From positions 1-64,000 of the forward strand of contig CAYGTR010000013.1 of assembly GCA_964352855.1 (NCBI GenBank): a stretch of 64,000 nucleotides of DNA, given 5' to 3'. The translations under genes and the position numbers were made by a program. Below are positions 32,492-41,202 of the stretch, piece after piece; within the stretch, counting starts at the first letter, position 1; each line of letters begins with the position of its first letter. This stretch comes from Litorimonas sp964352855. Lineage in GTDB: Bacteria; Pseudomonadota; Alphaproteobacteria; Caulobacterales; Maricaulaceae. Under the pieces are notes generated by a model. The model was not told the origin of the DNA. It did no database searches and worked only from the letters and a program-made list of their open reading frames with translations.

Positions 32492-34177
32492 ATGGAATCT
32501 CGGGGGCATTCTTCAAAACAACCAGGCAGCTCTTCATTAGAGTTATTGCAATCTATTGTGGATGTCGGCTTACAACCCGAAAATTTTGCCGACGTATGTA
32601 AAGCTTGGGCTGAACATTCAGAAGAGGCTGAAGCCCTCAAAAGTTTTGAGAGCCTATTAAACACTGTTTACTTTCAAAATTCGAAATATTTCGAAACCAG
32701 AGACCTAAAACGCAGTCTAGTGTCCTCACCTGATGACGGCGATGTTGAAAGTCACAGTTTCATAATTAACCGTGAATTAGATATTATATATGCAGGTGAG
32801 TATGCCGCTAAGCTTTTAAATATTCATCTGAACCAGAAAGCGAATACGCTCTTTGATCTTGATCCCAATATAATATTTGAAAGCGTGGAAGCCGCGGATA
32901 TGAAAGTCTCTTTTGGAGATGTTATCGGAGCCAATGCTACGCGGCACTTGGCATCTGTGATCAAATTATCCGAAATAGACAATACACATAAACACTATAA
33001 ATTTACCCTTTGGAAGATCGAGCTTCCATCCGAATCTGAAGATTATATAAGGCGCACGCTAAACCTCACGAATACTGAGTTAGATATCCTGAAGCTTTGC
33101 CTGCAACGTTATAGCGTGCACGCTATCGCAGATATTCGTGGCTCTTCTCTCAATACAATTCGAACGCATGTGAAAAATATCAAAAATAAGTTTCGAAGTC
33201 ACAGCCTGACAGATGTTATCTCCAGCACACATGAAATCATAGCGCTTCACCATACGGCTCAATCCGGCTCTACACACTTTAAAAATGATTACATACCAAG
33301 GCAGAGGAATGTGGGCCTGGTCAAGTTGCCGGCGTCGCCCTATCAGGTTGAATATTCCCGTTACGGCAATCCTGAGGACAAACCCTTAGTTATTTTACAT
33401 AGTATTGAATACGGCATTTCACCGCCGAAAGCTTTCCTTGAATTAGCCCATGAAAAAGGGTTTTGCGTTTATGTGCCGGTCCGTCCCGGATTTGGAAGAA
33501 CAACGCCCGCAGATTCAATTCCCCAGGCAGCTCAAATTTTAAATCGGTTCTTCAAATCAATTACGTTAAAAGATATCACGCTTGTCTCTCTATCAACCTC
33601 TGCTCCAACATCATTGGAATTACTGCATTTGAGTTCTGAAATTCGAGACGCTATTTTTGTCAATTATGCTTTTGATACGAAGAATAAGATCCCACACATC
33701 CAACCCGTTTGGTTGCGAGGGCTTTTGGAATTTGGTTTAGGGTCACCTGAAAGCTTTAAATTTGCTTTTCGTATGAGCAAAGGCATGTTGAAGGTTATCG
33801 GTTATAACAATTTCTATAAAAAAATGTATCAATCTTGCGAGGAAGACCTCCTCTATCTTGCAACGAATGCAAAAACATTTGAAGCAAGTGCTAATCTGAT
33901 CCTAAGCGCCGAGCCCGATACATGTCGCAATGACATTGCTGCGTCATTTCTGGAAAACCCACATGCAGATTGGCAAGCCACGTCCGGCCAAAATATTCGC
34001 TCACTCTTTGGAGAATACACCCATGGTATTTCCTTGGCTCCTATCAAGTCAAAAGCAAAAGAGCTGGGTATCCCGTTTAACATAATAGAAGGTACCGGAA
34101 GGAATTGCATCTATCAAAAGCCTGAAGTTTTTTTTGATCTTATTAAAAGCCGCGTAAATGCATCTGTAACGCAATAA
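32492..34177 (+). CDS. LuxR-type HTH fused to a degenerate alpha/beta-hydrolase domain
   Basis: A 561-residue fusion. About 1-180 is an uncharacterised sensory-like region (SHSFIINRELDIIYAGEYAAKLLNI resembles a PAS start). About 188-247 is a LuxR-type HTH (LTNTELDILKLCLQRYSVHAIADIRGSSLNTIRTHV). About 290-555 is an alpha/beta-hydrolase fold (YSRYGNPEDKPLVILHS; PVRPGFGRT). The nucleophile elbow reads SLSTS (Ser368) with Ser instead of Gly. The usual acid site GxxD is GEYT (507-510), and the base site G-x-GH is GTGRN with Arg537. Two catalytic residues therefore look lost, so a binding role is more likely than catalysis. No ribosome site is clear. Confidence 0.8.
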   Translation: MESRGHSSKQPGSSSLELLQSIVDVGLQPENFADVCKAWAEHSEEAEALKSFESLLNTVYFQNSKYFETRDLKRSLVSSPDDGDVESHSFIINRELDIIYAGEYAAKLLNIHLNQKANTLFDLDPNIIFESVEAADMKVSFGDVIGANATRHLASVIKLSEIDNTHKHYKFTLWKIELPSESEDYIRRTLNLTNTELDILKLCLQRYSVHAIADIRGSSLNTIRTHVKNIKNKFRSHSLTDVISSTHEIIALHHTAQSGSTHFKNDYIPRQRNVGLVKLPASPYQVEYSRYGNPEDKPLVILHSIEYGISPPKAFLELAHEKGFCVYVPVRPGFGRTTPADSIPQAAQILNRFFKSITLKDITLVSLSTSAPTSLELLHLSSEIRDAIFVNYAFDTKNKIPHIQPVWLRGLLEFGLGSPESFKFAFRMSKGMLKVIGYNNFYKKMYQSCEEDLLYLATNAKTFEASANLILSAEPDTCRNDIAASFLENPHADWQATSGQNIRSLFGEYTHGISLAPIKSKAKELGIPFNIIEGTGRNCIYQKPEVFFDLIKSRVNASVTQ

Positions 34178-34181
34178 AAAA

Positions 34182-34210
34182 ACCCCGACACAGTCGAGGT
34201 TTTTGTTTCT
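34182..34210. terminator. Terminator between the fusion regulator and petC
   Basis: ACCCCGAC (34182-34189) pairs with GTCGAGGT (34193-34200), with one mismatch and a 3-nt loop, followed by TTTTGTTTCTT and preceded by an A-run, so it can work in both directions between convergent genes. Confidence 0.8.
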
Positions 34211-34228
34211 TGAAAAGTTCAAGTCTGG

Positions 34229-35080
34229 TTAGTGCTCAACATTTTTCCAAACACGTTTATAGGAGAGGAAAAGCAGGATTGAGAGAATGAACAGATAAAT
34301 CATCGTCATCAAACCTGTCGCTTTGCGTTGTTCCATTTTTGGATCAGCAGCCCAAGCGAGAAATTCGGTCACATCAGCCGCCATTTGCTCGACGGTAGCC
34401 TCAGGCGCAGGGATTTCATTGCCTTCTGCATCCAGCATAGGTGCATATTCAATTAGTCCTTGGACAAGCGGAGCCGCCATTGCGATTTTACCACCTTCCA
34501 TAACAGGATTATAGTGCAGGCCGGGTGTTAATACGACACCATCTGGAATAGGCGCGTCATAGGCCGTAAGAAGATTATACATGTAATCCGCGCCGTTATT
34601 TCTGGCTTTCACCATAACAGAGAGTTCCGGCGGCAGTGCGCCGCCATTCGACGCACGGGCAGCTGCATTATTCGGATAGATCGGTGGAAATTTGTCGGAA
34701 GGCATTCCGGGGCGTTCTGTGACGTCACCCGTCTCGCTATCTATGTCCTCAATCGTCCAGTCGGCTGCGAAATTCTTCACATAAGGATTGTCACTGGGGT
34801 TTTTAAAGTTCTCATCATAAAACGGCGCACCTTTATCACCCAAATGACGGAAAGATAAGAATTTCAACTGGTGACAGCTGGCACAAACCTCACGGTAGAC
34901 TTGATAGCCACGCTGCATGGCGGCACGGTCATAGGTGCCAAAAGGCCCGTTAAAGTGCCAGTGTTTATGTTCCATCTTGTAATCACTATTGCCACCCCCC
35001 GCAGCAAAAGCGACACCTGTTGCCAAGACAGCTATCGCGCCGCCTGCAACAAGGAAAGATTTGAGATATTTGGAAGCCAT
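34229..35080 (-). CDS. petC: Ubiquinol-cytochrome c reductase cytochrome c1 subunit
   Basis: The 283-residue protein carries an N-terminal membrane/signal helix, the haem-binding motif CASCH (Cys66, Cys69, His70) and FLSFRHL after it, the block AANGGALPPELS-type near the middle (ASNGGALPPELSVMVKARNNGADYMYNLLTAY) with the methionine ligand region HYNPVMEGGKIAMAAPL, and a C-terminal anchor (LMTMIYLFILSILLFLSYKRVW). It transfers electrons from the Rieske centre to cytochrome c. Third gene of the leftward petABC operon; a hairpin lies in the petB-petC gap. Confidence 0.97.
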   Translation of the reverse strand: MASKYLKSFLVAGGAIAVLATGVAFAAGGGNSDYKMEHKHWHFNGPFGTYDRAAMQRGYQVYREVCASCHQLKFLSFRHLGDKGAPFYDENFKNPSDNPYVKNFAADWTIEDIDSETGDVTERPGMPSDKFPPIYPNNAAARASNGGALPPELSVMVKARNNGADYMYNLLTAYDAPIPDGVVLTPGLHYNPVMEGGKIAMAAPLVQGLIEYAPMLDAEGNEIPAPEATVEQMAADVTEFLAWAADPKMEQRKATGLMTMIYLFILSILLFLSYKRVWKNVEH

Positions 35081-35113
35081 GATCTAGCCCGTCCCTAAGT
35101 CTTTTATTGTAAG

Positions 35114-35133
35114 GCCCGCACAAAAGCGCGGGC
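35114..35133 (-). other. Hairpin between petB and petC
   Basis: GCCCGC (35114-35119) pairs with GCGGGC (35128-35133); the stem extends by one C-G pair past a single mismatch to leave an AAAA loop. No T-run follows toward petC, so it may mark mRNA processing rather than termination. Confidence 0.45.
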
Positions 35134-35144
35134 TGTTTATCTAT

Positions 35145-36458
35145 TTATTCTGCAGGCGCCGCAATTGGAGCGCCTCTCGGTTCATCGCCTAACACGGCTT
35201 TCGTAATCGATTCCGGTCGTTCGACAGGTTTCTCGACTAAACCTAAGATAGGTAGGATGATAAGGAAATAAGCAAAGTAGTAAATCGTCGATATTTGCCC
35301 GAGCCTGTAGAAAGTTAATCCGGATGCGACTTCGACACCATCAACCGTCTTTGTGCCAAACGGGATAGCGACATTATCCGGCGTTTCCGCACCACACCAA
35401 CCCAGGATGAAGCACATAACGATGAAGATAAGGAAGAACCAACGGGCCACCGGGCGGAAACGCATGGATTTCACTTTGGAAGTATCAAGCCAAGGCAGAA
35501 CAAAGAGAACGACAATCGCACCTAACATCAACAGCAGACCTGCCAATTTATCAGGCACAGCCCGCAAGATCGCGTAGAATGGTAGGAAATACCATTCCGG
35601 CACAATATGCGCAGGCGTTTTCATTGCATCAGCTTCAATATAGTTATCGGCATGACCAAGTGCGTCAGGCTGATAGAAAAGGAAGAAAGCAAAGATAAGT
35701 AAGAATATTGCAACTGCGAACGCGTCTTTGACGGTGTAAAACGGGTGGAAAGTGAGCGTATCTGATTTCGTCTTCTCGCTAATGCCGATCGGATTGTTTT
35801 GACCGACATGGTGCAAGGCCCAAACGTGTAGACCCACAAGTGCAGCGATAATAAATGGCAATAAGTAATGAAGCGCAAAGAAACGGTTCAGTGTCGCATT
35901 GTCAACGGCATAACCGCCCAATAACCACTGCTGCAAGCTCTCACCGACAACGGGAACGGCGCCAAAAAAGCCCGTGATAACCGTTGCTCCCCAGAAAGAC
36001 ATTTGCCCCCATGGAAGTGTGTAGCCCAAGAAGGCCGTTGCCATCATGACAAGATAAATCAAACACCCGATGATCCAGAGCAGCTCACGCGGTGCCTTAT
36101 ATGAACCATAATACAGACCACGGAACATATGCATATAAACGGCAAGGAAGAACAGAGATGCCCCGACTGCATGCATAGGCTGTAACAACCATCCGAAAGG
36201 CACATCACGGCGAATACGTTGAACGGATTCAAAGGCGCCTTCAATACTTGGCTCATAATGCATGGCTAAGATGACGCCTGAAATAATTTGAACGATCAAA
36301 CAAAGCGCCAAAATACCACCAAATGTGTACCAATAATTGAGGTTACGTGGTGACGGAAATGTCATGAAGTCCGCACCCATACGGATGATCGGCAAACGCT
36401 TATCAATCCATTTTGTTGCGGCGTATTTGGGTTCGTAAGTAGAGGGATGTCCTGACAT
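35145..36458 (-). CDS. petB: Ubiquinol-cytochrome c reductase cytochrome b subunit
   Basis: The 437-residue membrane protein has the cytochrome b hallmarks: YWYTFGGILALCL, GWLLQPMHAVGASLFF and HMFRGLYYGSYKAPRELLW, LPWGQMSFWGATVITGFFGAVP, FALHYLLPFIIAALVGLHVWALH (second haem-ligand histidine pair), and PEWYFLPFYAILRAVPDKL with the PEWY motif of the quinol-oxidation site. It begins 2 nt after petA and shares its transcript. The complex pumps protons by the Q cycle in the inner membrane. Confidence 0.98.
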   Translation of the reverse strand: MSGHPSTYEPKYAATKWIDKRLPIIRMGADFMTFPSPRNLNYWYTFGGILALCLIVQIISGVILAMHYEPSIEGAFESVQRIRRDVPFGWLLQPMHAVGASLFFLAVYMHMFRGLYYGSYKAPRELLWIIGCLIYLVMMATAFLGYTLPWGQMSFWGATVITGFFGAVPVVGESLQQWLLGGYAVDNATLNRFFALHYLLPFIIAALVGLHVWALHHVGQNNPIGISEKTKSDTLTFHPFYTVKDAFAVAIFLLIFAFFLFYQPDALGHADNYIEADAMKTPAHIVPEWYFLPFYAILRAVPDKLAGLLLMLGAIVVLFVLPWLDTSKVKSMRFRPVARWFFLIFIVMCFILGWCGAETPDNVAIPFGTKTVDGVEVASGLTFYRLGQISTIYYFAYFLIILPILGLVEKPVERPESITKAVLGDEPRGAPIAAPAE

Positions 36459-36460
36459 AT

Positions 36461-37012
36461 TTAACCTACCTTGATCACTGTGTCTGAGACGTATGCATAG
36501 GGCGGAATGGCCATATTCTTCGGTGCAGGACCTTTACGGATGCGCCCTGATGTATCGTAATGAGAAGCGTGGCACGGACAGTACCAACCATTATAGTCAC
36601 CGGCTTCGCCAACAGGCACGCAACCGAAATGCGTACAAACGCCGACCATCACGAGATATTTTGGATCAACCTGACCTGATGGGCCGGGGATGAGCCGCGC
36701 ATCATCTGTCTCCGGATCTCTCAGTGTATCCAGTGGTGTTGATTCTGCGGCTTCAATTTCAGCTGCTGTGCGGTGGCGAACAAAAACAGGTTTGCCCCTC
36801 CACAGCGTTTTGAGTTGCTGGCCTTCCTCAAGTTGGGCTAAATCAATTTCAATTGATCCGGCAGCCAGCGTGTCCGCCGCCTTACCCATTTGCGCCAGGA
36901 GGGGCCAAGCGATGGACGCCACACCTGCCGCCGCGACGGCGCCCGTGGCGATGAAAATAAAATCTCTCTTATCTTCGTCAACATTATCTTCGGTTTTGAT
37001 GGTCTCGGACAT
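36461..37012 (-). CDS. petA: Rieske iron-sulfur subunit of the bc1 complex
   Basis: The 183-residue protein has a Tat-type N-terminal membrane helix (DFIFIATGAVAAAGVASIAWPLL) and the Rieske cluster motifs CTHFGCVPV and CPCHASHYD that hold the [2Fe-2S] centre. The ATG at 37012 has AAGGAG upstream; an earlier in-frame start (37036) is less likely. First gene of petABC. The upstream gap to trmL (37013-37274) shows no further gene. Confidence 0.97.
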   Translation of the reverse strand: MSETIKTEDNVDEDKRDFIFIATGAVAAAGVASIAWPLLAQMGKAADTLAAGSIEIDLAQLEEGQQLKTLWRGKPVFVRHRTAAEIEAAESTPLDTLRDPETDDARLIPGPSGQVDPKYLVMVGVCTHFGCVPVGEAGDYNGWYCPCHASHYDTSGRIRKGPAPKNMAIPPYAYVSDTVIKVG

Positions 37013-37274
37013 GGTCTGTCCACTCCTTCGGTCCAATTTATAGTATTTTGGCGGTGTCTAACCTTATATAGTTTGTAATGCCATAGATTATTCGCGGCAA
37101 GACGCCGCAATTCACAGCTTTATTGCAGTTACACTCTAATTCAATACGTTTTATTCCTATTTTTCAACGCCTTTAAGGTGATGATTTACTTCAAAAGGTC
37201 TTCTTGATAATCATTTTCAAGCAAATTGCCGTCATGGAATTGTGCGTAACGACAATGCCGTTATAAACACGTTC

Positions 37275-37715
37275 ATGAACATTACGCTTTACCAGCCCGA
37301 TATTGCCGCGAATCTTGGAGCCGTTATGCGTCTTTGCTCAGGATTTGATGTCCCCTTATCCGTTATCGAGCCTTGTGGGTTTCCTTTGTCTGAAAAAGCA
37401 CTACGTCGTGCCGCGATGGATTATGAGCCGCCGGGTGGTTTGCGCCGTGTCACGAGTTGGGCTGACTTTTCACCGGAAGGGCGAATCGTCTTGCTGACGA
37501 CAAAAGGCGCGACACCTCTGTCTGGTTTTGAGTTTCAACATCATGATACATTATTATTCGGACGTGAAAGCGCAGGCGTTCCAGAAGAGGTTCACGCCCG
37601 CGCCGATGCCCGCGTGATTATCCCCATCGCAGCGAATGCCCGCTCATTTAATCTGGCGACTTCTGTTGCCATCACGCTCTATGAAGCCTTGCGGCAGACC
37701 CAAAGCCTACCGTAA
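37275..37715 (+). CDS. trmL: tRNA (cytidine/uridine-2'-O)-methyltransferase, TrmL type
   Basis: A 146-residue SPOUT methyltransferase that 2'-O-methylates the wobble base of tRNA-Leu. It has NITLYQPDIAANLGAVMRLC at the start, the SPOUT knot segments LLFGRESAGVPEEVHARADARVIIPI and FNLATSVAITLYEALRQ, and the family's usual length. The ATG at 37275 is used because the frame's earlier GTG at 37242 adds a non-family extension. hemF follows 9 nt downstream. Confidence 0.9.
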   Translation: MNITLYQPDIAANLGAVMRLCSGFDVPLSVIEPCGFPLSEKALRRAAMDYEPPGGLRRVTSWADFSPEGRIVLLTTKGATPLSGFEFQHHDTLLFGRESAGVPEEVHARADARVIIPIAANARSFNLATSVAITLYEALRQTQSLP

Positions 37716-37724
37716 AGCGCATTT

Positions 37725-38594
37725 ATGATAGATTTCGATTCCCGGAAAACATGCACAGCGGCTTGGTTCAAAACCTTGCGAGATCAAATTTGTGCAGAGT
37801 TTGAAGCGCTAGAACGCGAAGCCCCCGAGACCCTTTACCCTGGGGCGCCGGGTACGTTTGTGTATGAAGGTTGGGAACGCTCTGTAGAAAATGGTGGCGG
37901 TGGCACTGGCGGCATGTTGCGCGGGCGATTATTTGAAAAATGCGGCGTTCACATTTCCGTGGTCAAAGGCGAGTTCACGGAAGAAATGGCGGCCAATATT
38001 CCAGGTGCGGATAAAGACCCACGCTTCTGGGCCGCCGGTATCTCCCTCATCGCGCATCAACGCAATCCGCGCGTTCCCGCTGTTCATATGAATACGCGCT
38101 ATATTGTGACCACGCAGGATTGGTTCGGCGGCGGCGGAGATCTCACACCGACGCAAGCAATCGACCGTCATCAAGACGCCCCTGATGCCCTCACCTTTCA
38201 TGCGGGGATGAAAGCCGCTTGTGACGCACATGATGTCGCCGATTATAATCGTTACCGCAAATGGTGTGATGAATATTTCCATCTGCACCATCGCGATGAG
38301 CCCCGTGGCACGGGCGGCATATTTTATGACCGCCATAATAGCGGTGACTTCGAAGCTGATTTTGCCTTTACACAAGATGTCGGACGGCATTTCCTCAAAA
38401 GCTATGCTAAAATTGTCCGTCGCCGCATGGGCGAGCCTTGGACAGAAGACGAGCGCGAAGAGCAACTCATCACGCGCGGTCGCTATGTCGAATTTAACCT
38501 GCTCTGGGATCGCGGCACGACCTTTGGCCTGAAAACAGGCGGGAACGTGAAAACGATTTTGAGCTCTATGCCGCCAGTGGTGAAGTGGCCATAG
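37725..38594 (+). CDS. hemF: Oxygen-dependent coproporphyrinogen III oxidase
   Basis: The 289-residue enzyme converts coproporphyrinogen III to protoporphyrinogen IX in haem synthesis. It has WERSVENGGGGTGGMLRGRLFEKCGVHISVV, HMNTRYIVTTQDWFGGGGDLTP, RGTGGIFYD and a C-terminal YVEFNLLWDRGTTFGLKTGGNVKTILSSMPP, all conserved in HemF. Its stop is at 38594; the HAD gene starts 8 nt later. Together with trmL this forms a compact three-gene cluster. Confidence 0.97.
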   Translation: MIDFDSRKTCTAAWFKTLRDQICAEFEALEREAPETLYPGAPGTFVYEGWERSVENGGGGTGGMLRGRLFEKCGVHISVVKGEFTEEMAANIPGADKDPRFWAAGISLIAHQRNPRVPAVHMNTRYIVTTQDWFGGGGDLTPTQAIDRHQDAPDALTFHAGMKAACDAHDVADYNRYRKWCDEYFHLHHRDEPRGTGGIFYDRHNSGDFEADFAFTQDVGRHFLKSYAKIVRRRMGEPWTEDEREEQLITRGRYVEFNLLWDRGTTFGLKTGGNVKTILSSMPPVVKWP

Positions 38595-38602
38595 GACGCC
38601 CT

Positions 38603-39199
38603 ATGACTAAACCTGTTCTCCTTTTCGACCTCGGCGGCGTTATTGTGCCATGGGTGGGTTTCGACGCGCTCGCCGAGGATAATAATATGACACGCGAAGC
38701 CGTTATTGCGCGCTTGGCCAAGTCAGATATTTTTAATGCTTATGAAATCGGCGAATGTGATGACCTCACATTTTTGAAGGAAATGGTCAGCCTGTTTGAG
38801 ATGGATATAGCGCCTCAAGCTTTTGCTGATATTTGGAATAGTTGGGTTTTACCGCCTTTTCCGAATACTTTACAAACGTTGAAAAGCTTGAAAGACAATT
38901 ACATCGTCGCTTGCCTCTCCAACACCAACGCCCTGCATTGGCAGCATTTAAACGGAATGCTTGATCTGAATGCCGTTTTTGATTTCGCCTTTGCCTCTCA
39001 ACAGATAAAAACGGCAAAACCCCATCCGCGTAGCTATCAAATTCCAATTGAGGACATGGGCGTAGATCCTGCTGACGTGATATTTTTTGACGATACCTTA
39101 CCCAATGTCGAAGCTGCACGGGCTGAGGGCATAACAACCCATCATGTCGACCGTCATGTCGGCGTGATACCGACCCTCAAAACGCTCGGCATTATTTAG
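38603..39199 (+). CDS. HAD-superfamily hydrolase (YihX-like)
   Basis: A 198-residue HAD phosphatase. Motif I is FDLGGVI with Asp as nucleophile but Gly at the usual acid position, as in YihX-type enzymes. ACLSNTNALHW fits motif II, KTAKPHPRSY holds the motif III lysine, and VIFFDDTLPNVEAARAEGI is motif IV. The ATG at 38603 follows the hemF stop; a GTG at 38585 overlaps hemF. Phosphatase substrate is unknown; a sugar phosphate is plausible for YihX-like members. Confidence 0.86.
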   Translation: MTKPVLLFDLGGVIVPWVGFDALAEDNNMTREAVIARLAKSDIFNAYEIGECDDLTFLKEMVSLFEMDIAPQAFADIWNSWVLPPFPNTLQTLKSLKDNYIVACLSNTNALHWQHLNGMLDLNAVFDFAFASQQIKTAKPHPRSYQIPIEDMGVDPADVIFFDDTLPNVEAARAEGITTHHVDRHVGVIPTLKTLGII

Positions 39200-39305
39200 T
39201 GTTTAAAGCATCAGCCGATTACGGCCATAAAGCGCTTTCTGCTTGAGTTTAAAGCCCGGCTCTATATCAAGGATTCCTAGTTGATTTGAATAGTTTGGTT
39301 CCTTC

Positions 39306-39827
39306 ATGAAACTCATTAAGCCCTCTTATAATTACGACGAACTGATCGTCAGCGGCGAGAAAAGCCTTTTTGGCCCCGGCAATGCGAAACTACCGCTCCC
39401 GCCTATGCTTATGCTCGACCGTATCACACATATTGACGATGAGAGCGGTGAGCACGGAAAAGGCCATATTATTGCAGAGCTGGACGTCAATCCAGACCTT
39501 TGGTTTTTTGAATGTCACTTCCGCGGCGACCCCGTTATGCCCGGTTGCTTGGGCCTTGATGCCATGTGGCAGCTCGTCGGCTTTTGGTTAGGCTGGACAG
39601 GCTCTCCGGGTCGCGGACGGGCGCTTGGCGTCGGTGAGGTGAAATTCACAGGACAAGTTACGCCGGACGTTAAAAAAGTGCGATATGAAATTGACTTAAA
39701 ACGCGTTATTCGCCGCAAGCTCGTCCTCGGTATGGCAGACGGGCGTATGTTTGCAGATGACGAAGAAATCTATAAAGCCAAAGATCTGAAAGTTGGGTTG
39801 TTTATCCCCGAGGATGGAGAGAAATAA
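39306..39827 (+). CDS. fabA: 3-hydroxydecanoyl-ACP dehydratase/isomerase
   Basis: The 173-residue FabA introduces the cis double bond of unsaturated fatty acids. The active-site motif FECHFRGDPVMPGCLGLDAMWQL holds the catalytic His71 and the Asp of the LGLDAMWQ helix; MLMLDRIT, GRALGVGEVKFTGQV and YEIDLKRVIRRKLVLGMADG complete the match. It is translationally coupled to fabB (TAATG at 39825-39829). Fatty acid genes fabA, fabB and fabI are close together here, with a regulator between fabB and fabI. Confidence 0.98.
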   Translation: MKLIKPSYNYDELIVSGEKSLFGPGNAKLPLPPMLMLDRITHIDDESGEHGKGHIIAELDVNPDLWFFECHFRGDPVMPGCLGLDAMWQLVGFWLGWTGSPGRGRALGVGEVKFTGQVTPDVKKVRYEIDLKRVIRRKLVLGMADGRMFADDEEIYKAKDLKVGLFIPEDGEK

Positions 39828-41041
39828 TGCGCCGCGTTGTTGTTACCGGATTAGGAATTGTCTCTTGTATCGGCAATGATGCTGATACAGTTGCTGAAAG
39901 TTTAAAGGCCGGCAAAAGCGGCATTACCAAAGATGAGAAGATGGCGGAACTTGGCTTTCGAAGTCAAATTTCCGGGCGCCCGACGATCGACCCCAAAGAA
40001 TTTGTCGACAAACGATCAATGCGTTTTATGGCTGACGCGGCCGGCTGGAGTGCGGTTTCCATGCAACAGGCTATCGATGATGCGCAGCTGACTGAAGATC
40101 ATGTTTCGAATGAACGCACAGGAATTATTGCCGGATCAGGCGGCCCAAGCTCGCTCGAAATTGTTCGCGCGGCAGACATCACGCGGAAAAATAATTCGCC
40201 AAAGCGTATCGGGCCGTTCGCTGTGCCAAAAGCGATGTCCTCGACAGTATCCGCAACATTGGCGACACATTTTAAAATTAAAGGTGTTAATTTCTCAATT
40301 ACCTCAGCTTGCACAACATCTCTGCACTGTATCGGTGCGGCAGCCGAGCAGATCCAATGGGGTAAGCAAGATATCATGTTTGCCGGGGGCGGCGAAGAAG
40401 TCGAATGGACAATGTCATCCCTGTTTGATGCTATGGGCGCGATGAGCAGCAAATATAATGATGCCCCTGAAACAGCATCCCGCGCATTTGACGTTACACG
40501 TGATGGCTTTGTCATTGCCGGCGGCGCAGGCATGGTTGTTCTCGAGGAATATGAACATGCCGTCGCGCGTGGTGCCAAAATTTATGCTGAAATCGTCGGT
40601 TATGCCGCGACCTCTGATGGTTACGACATGGTGGCACCCAGCGGCGAGGGTGCAGAGCGCGCAATGCGTATGGCACTCAAAGATGCAGGGTTAGAAAGTG
40701 TCGATTATATCAATCCTCATGCCACATCTACGCCTGTTGGCGACATTGCGGAGACACAAGCCATTCACCGTGTTTTCGGCGAAAAGGGTCCTTATGTCTC
40801 TGCCACAAAATGCCTGACCGGTCACAGCTTAGGCGCTGCAGGCGTGCAGGAAGCAATCTACACACTTTTAATGATGGATCGCGGCTTTGTCGCTCCTAGC
40901 ATTAATATCAATGAGATTGATCCGGAAATTCCTACCATCAATATTGCGCGAGACATGATAGAAACCGAGATCAAGACCGCCATGTCCAACAGCTTTGGCT
41001 TTGGCGGCACAAATGGCAGCGTGATATTTGCGAAAGTTTAA
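39827..41041 (+). CDS. fabB: 3-oxoacyl-ACP synthase I (KAS I)
   Basis: The 404-residue condensing enzyme elongates unsaturated acyl-ACP. The catalytic Cys162 is in SACTTSLHCIG, and the two histidines are in NPHATSTPVGD and KCLTGHSLGAAG; SNSFGFGGTNGSVIF ends the protein. It overlaps the fabA stop by one base. A LuxR-type gene is convergent downstream, then fabI continues in the fabB direction. Confidence 0.98.
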   Translation: MRRVVVTGLGIVSCIGNDADTVAESLKAGKSGITKDEKMAELGFRSQISGRPTIDPKEFVDKRSMRFMADAAGWSAVSMQQAIDDAQLTEDHVSNERTGIIAGSGGPSSLEIVRAADITRKNNSPKRIGPFAVPKAMSSTVSATLATHFKIKGVNFSITSACTTSLHCIGAAAEQIQWGKQDIMFAGGGEEVEWTMSSLFDAMGAMSSKYNDAPETASRAFDVTRDGFVIAGGAGMVVLEEYEHAVARGAKIYAEIVGYAATSDGYDMVAPSGEGAERAMRMALKDAGLESVDYINPHATSTPVGDIAETQAIHRVFGEKGPYVSATKCLTGHSLGAAGVQEAIYTLLMMDRGFVAPSININEIDPEIPTINIARDMIETEIKTAMSNSFGFGGTNGSVIFAKV

Positions 41042-41172
41042 GCTGCGGAAAGTGTAGCGACACTCAGAAACATGTAAAAGCTTGGCATTTCGGGGCACTG
41101 ATTTGCCAAATGGGACATAACTCAATAGCGCCGCTACATGACCAATATTGCCAAATATATCGAAATGCCTAC

Positions 41173-41188
41173 CCCTACATTTGTAGGG
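41173..41188. other. Short hairpin after fabB
   Basis: CCCTACA-tt-TGTAGGG (41173-41188) lies in the 161-bp gap between the convergent ends of fabB and the LuxR-type gene. No T-run follows, so it is a weak terminator candidate at best. Confidence 0.35.
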
Positions 41189-41202
41189 CAAGCCCATTAT
41201 CT

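Noticed and set aside
37929..38465. A 178-codon minus-strand frame opposite hemF
   Set aside because: It is entirely antisense to the clearly conserved hemF and shows no protein motif.
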